Shown here piece after piece: positions 14,675 through 14,682 of a stretch of 14,682 nucleotides of DNA. A program made the position numbers and the translations under genes. Below the pieces are notes generated by a model. That model searched no databases and was not told the origin of the DNA. It saw only the letters and a program-made list of their open reading frames with translations. The stretch comes from an uncultured Clostridia bacterium (GTDB lineage Bacteria; Bacillota_A; Clostridia; TANB77; CAG-508), in the NCBI GenBank assembly GCA_944393295.1, contig CALXZR010000113.1, positions 1 through 14,682 on the forward strand, in the 5' to 3' direction. The first letter of the stretch is position 1; the number at the start of each line of letters is the position of its first letter.

Positions 14675-14682
14675 GAAAATTG

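Noticed and set aside
1..14682. CRISPR array, IS element, tRNA, rRNA or riboswitch
   Set aside because: No regularly spaced repeats, transposase-like coding, terminal inverted repeats, or recognisable tRNA, rRNA or riboswitch cores were seen by reading; an Rfam scan was not possible.

Overview
This window is an AT-rich chromosomal segment of a low-GC Firmicute, most likely a member of the Clostridia. The evidence is A/T-ending codon use, strong AGGAGG-type ribosome binding sites, SigA-type promoters with 17-bp spacers and TGn extended -10 boxes, Firmicute-type UvrA/UvrB/SecA/MurD proteins, and a YtvI-like AI-2E family protein. Most of the content is core housekeeping. No CRISPR array, insertion sequence, tRNA or rRNA was seen.

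Layout. Positions 1-1221 hold the C-terminal two thirds of uvrB, cut by the window edge. A tiny, well-equipped gene (1328-1426, 32 codons) with its own promoter, Shine-Dalgarno (SD) sequence and terminator separates it from uvrA (1544-4369). A polytopic GT-C/DUF2142-like membrane protein follows (4448-5947). The next 375 bp hold a two-way terminator, several inverted repeats, a 24-codon Asn-rich reverse-strand ORF and back-to-back promoters. The forward promoter drives a divergent cytidylate-kinase-like gene and murD (6323-8453), probably one operon. A long hairpin then ends the operon and also buries the ribosome site of a CBS-pair protein (8521-8949). A YtvI/AI-2E-type permease follows (9103-10186), split by a one-base insertion. 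A reverse-strand, membrane-anchored protein with a probable OB-fold domain (10226-10783) converges on it. After that come a GNAT acetyltransferase (10981-11490), a short remnant resembling the start of an MFS transporter (11537-11656), and complete secA (11821-14601).

How the genes relate. UvrA and UvrB are partners in nucleotide excision repair. SecA drives protein export, MurD builds the peptidoglycan precursor, and the kinase-like protein probably acts on nucleotides. The other genes are single-gene units with little shared function.

Most unusual points: the two microgenes (1328-1426 and 6112-6189), loss of two normally invariant glycines in UvrB helicase motif V, the hairpin overlapping the CBS gene's ribosome site, the CUU-CGG context of the permease frameshift, and a kinase-like protein with altered nucleotide-monophosphate-binding residues. 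I found no convincing multi-gene novel system; the novelty candidates are small-scale.
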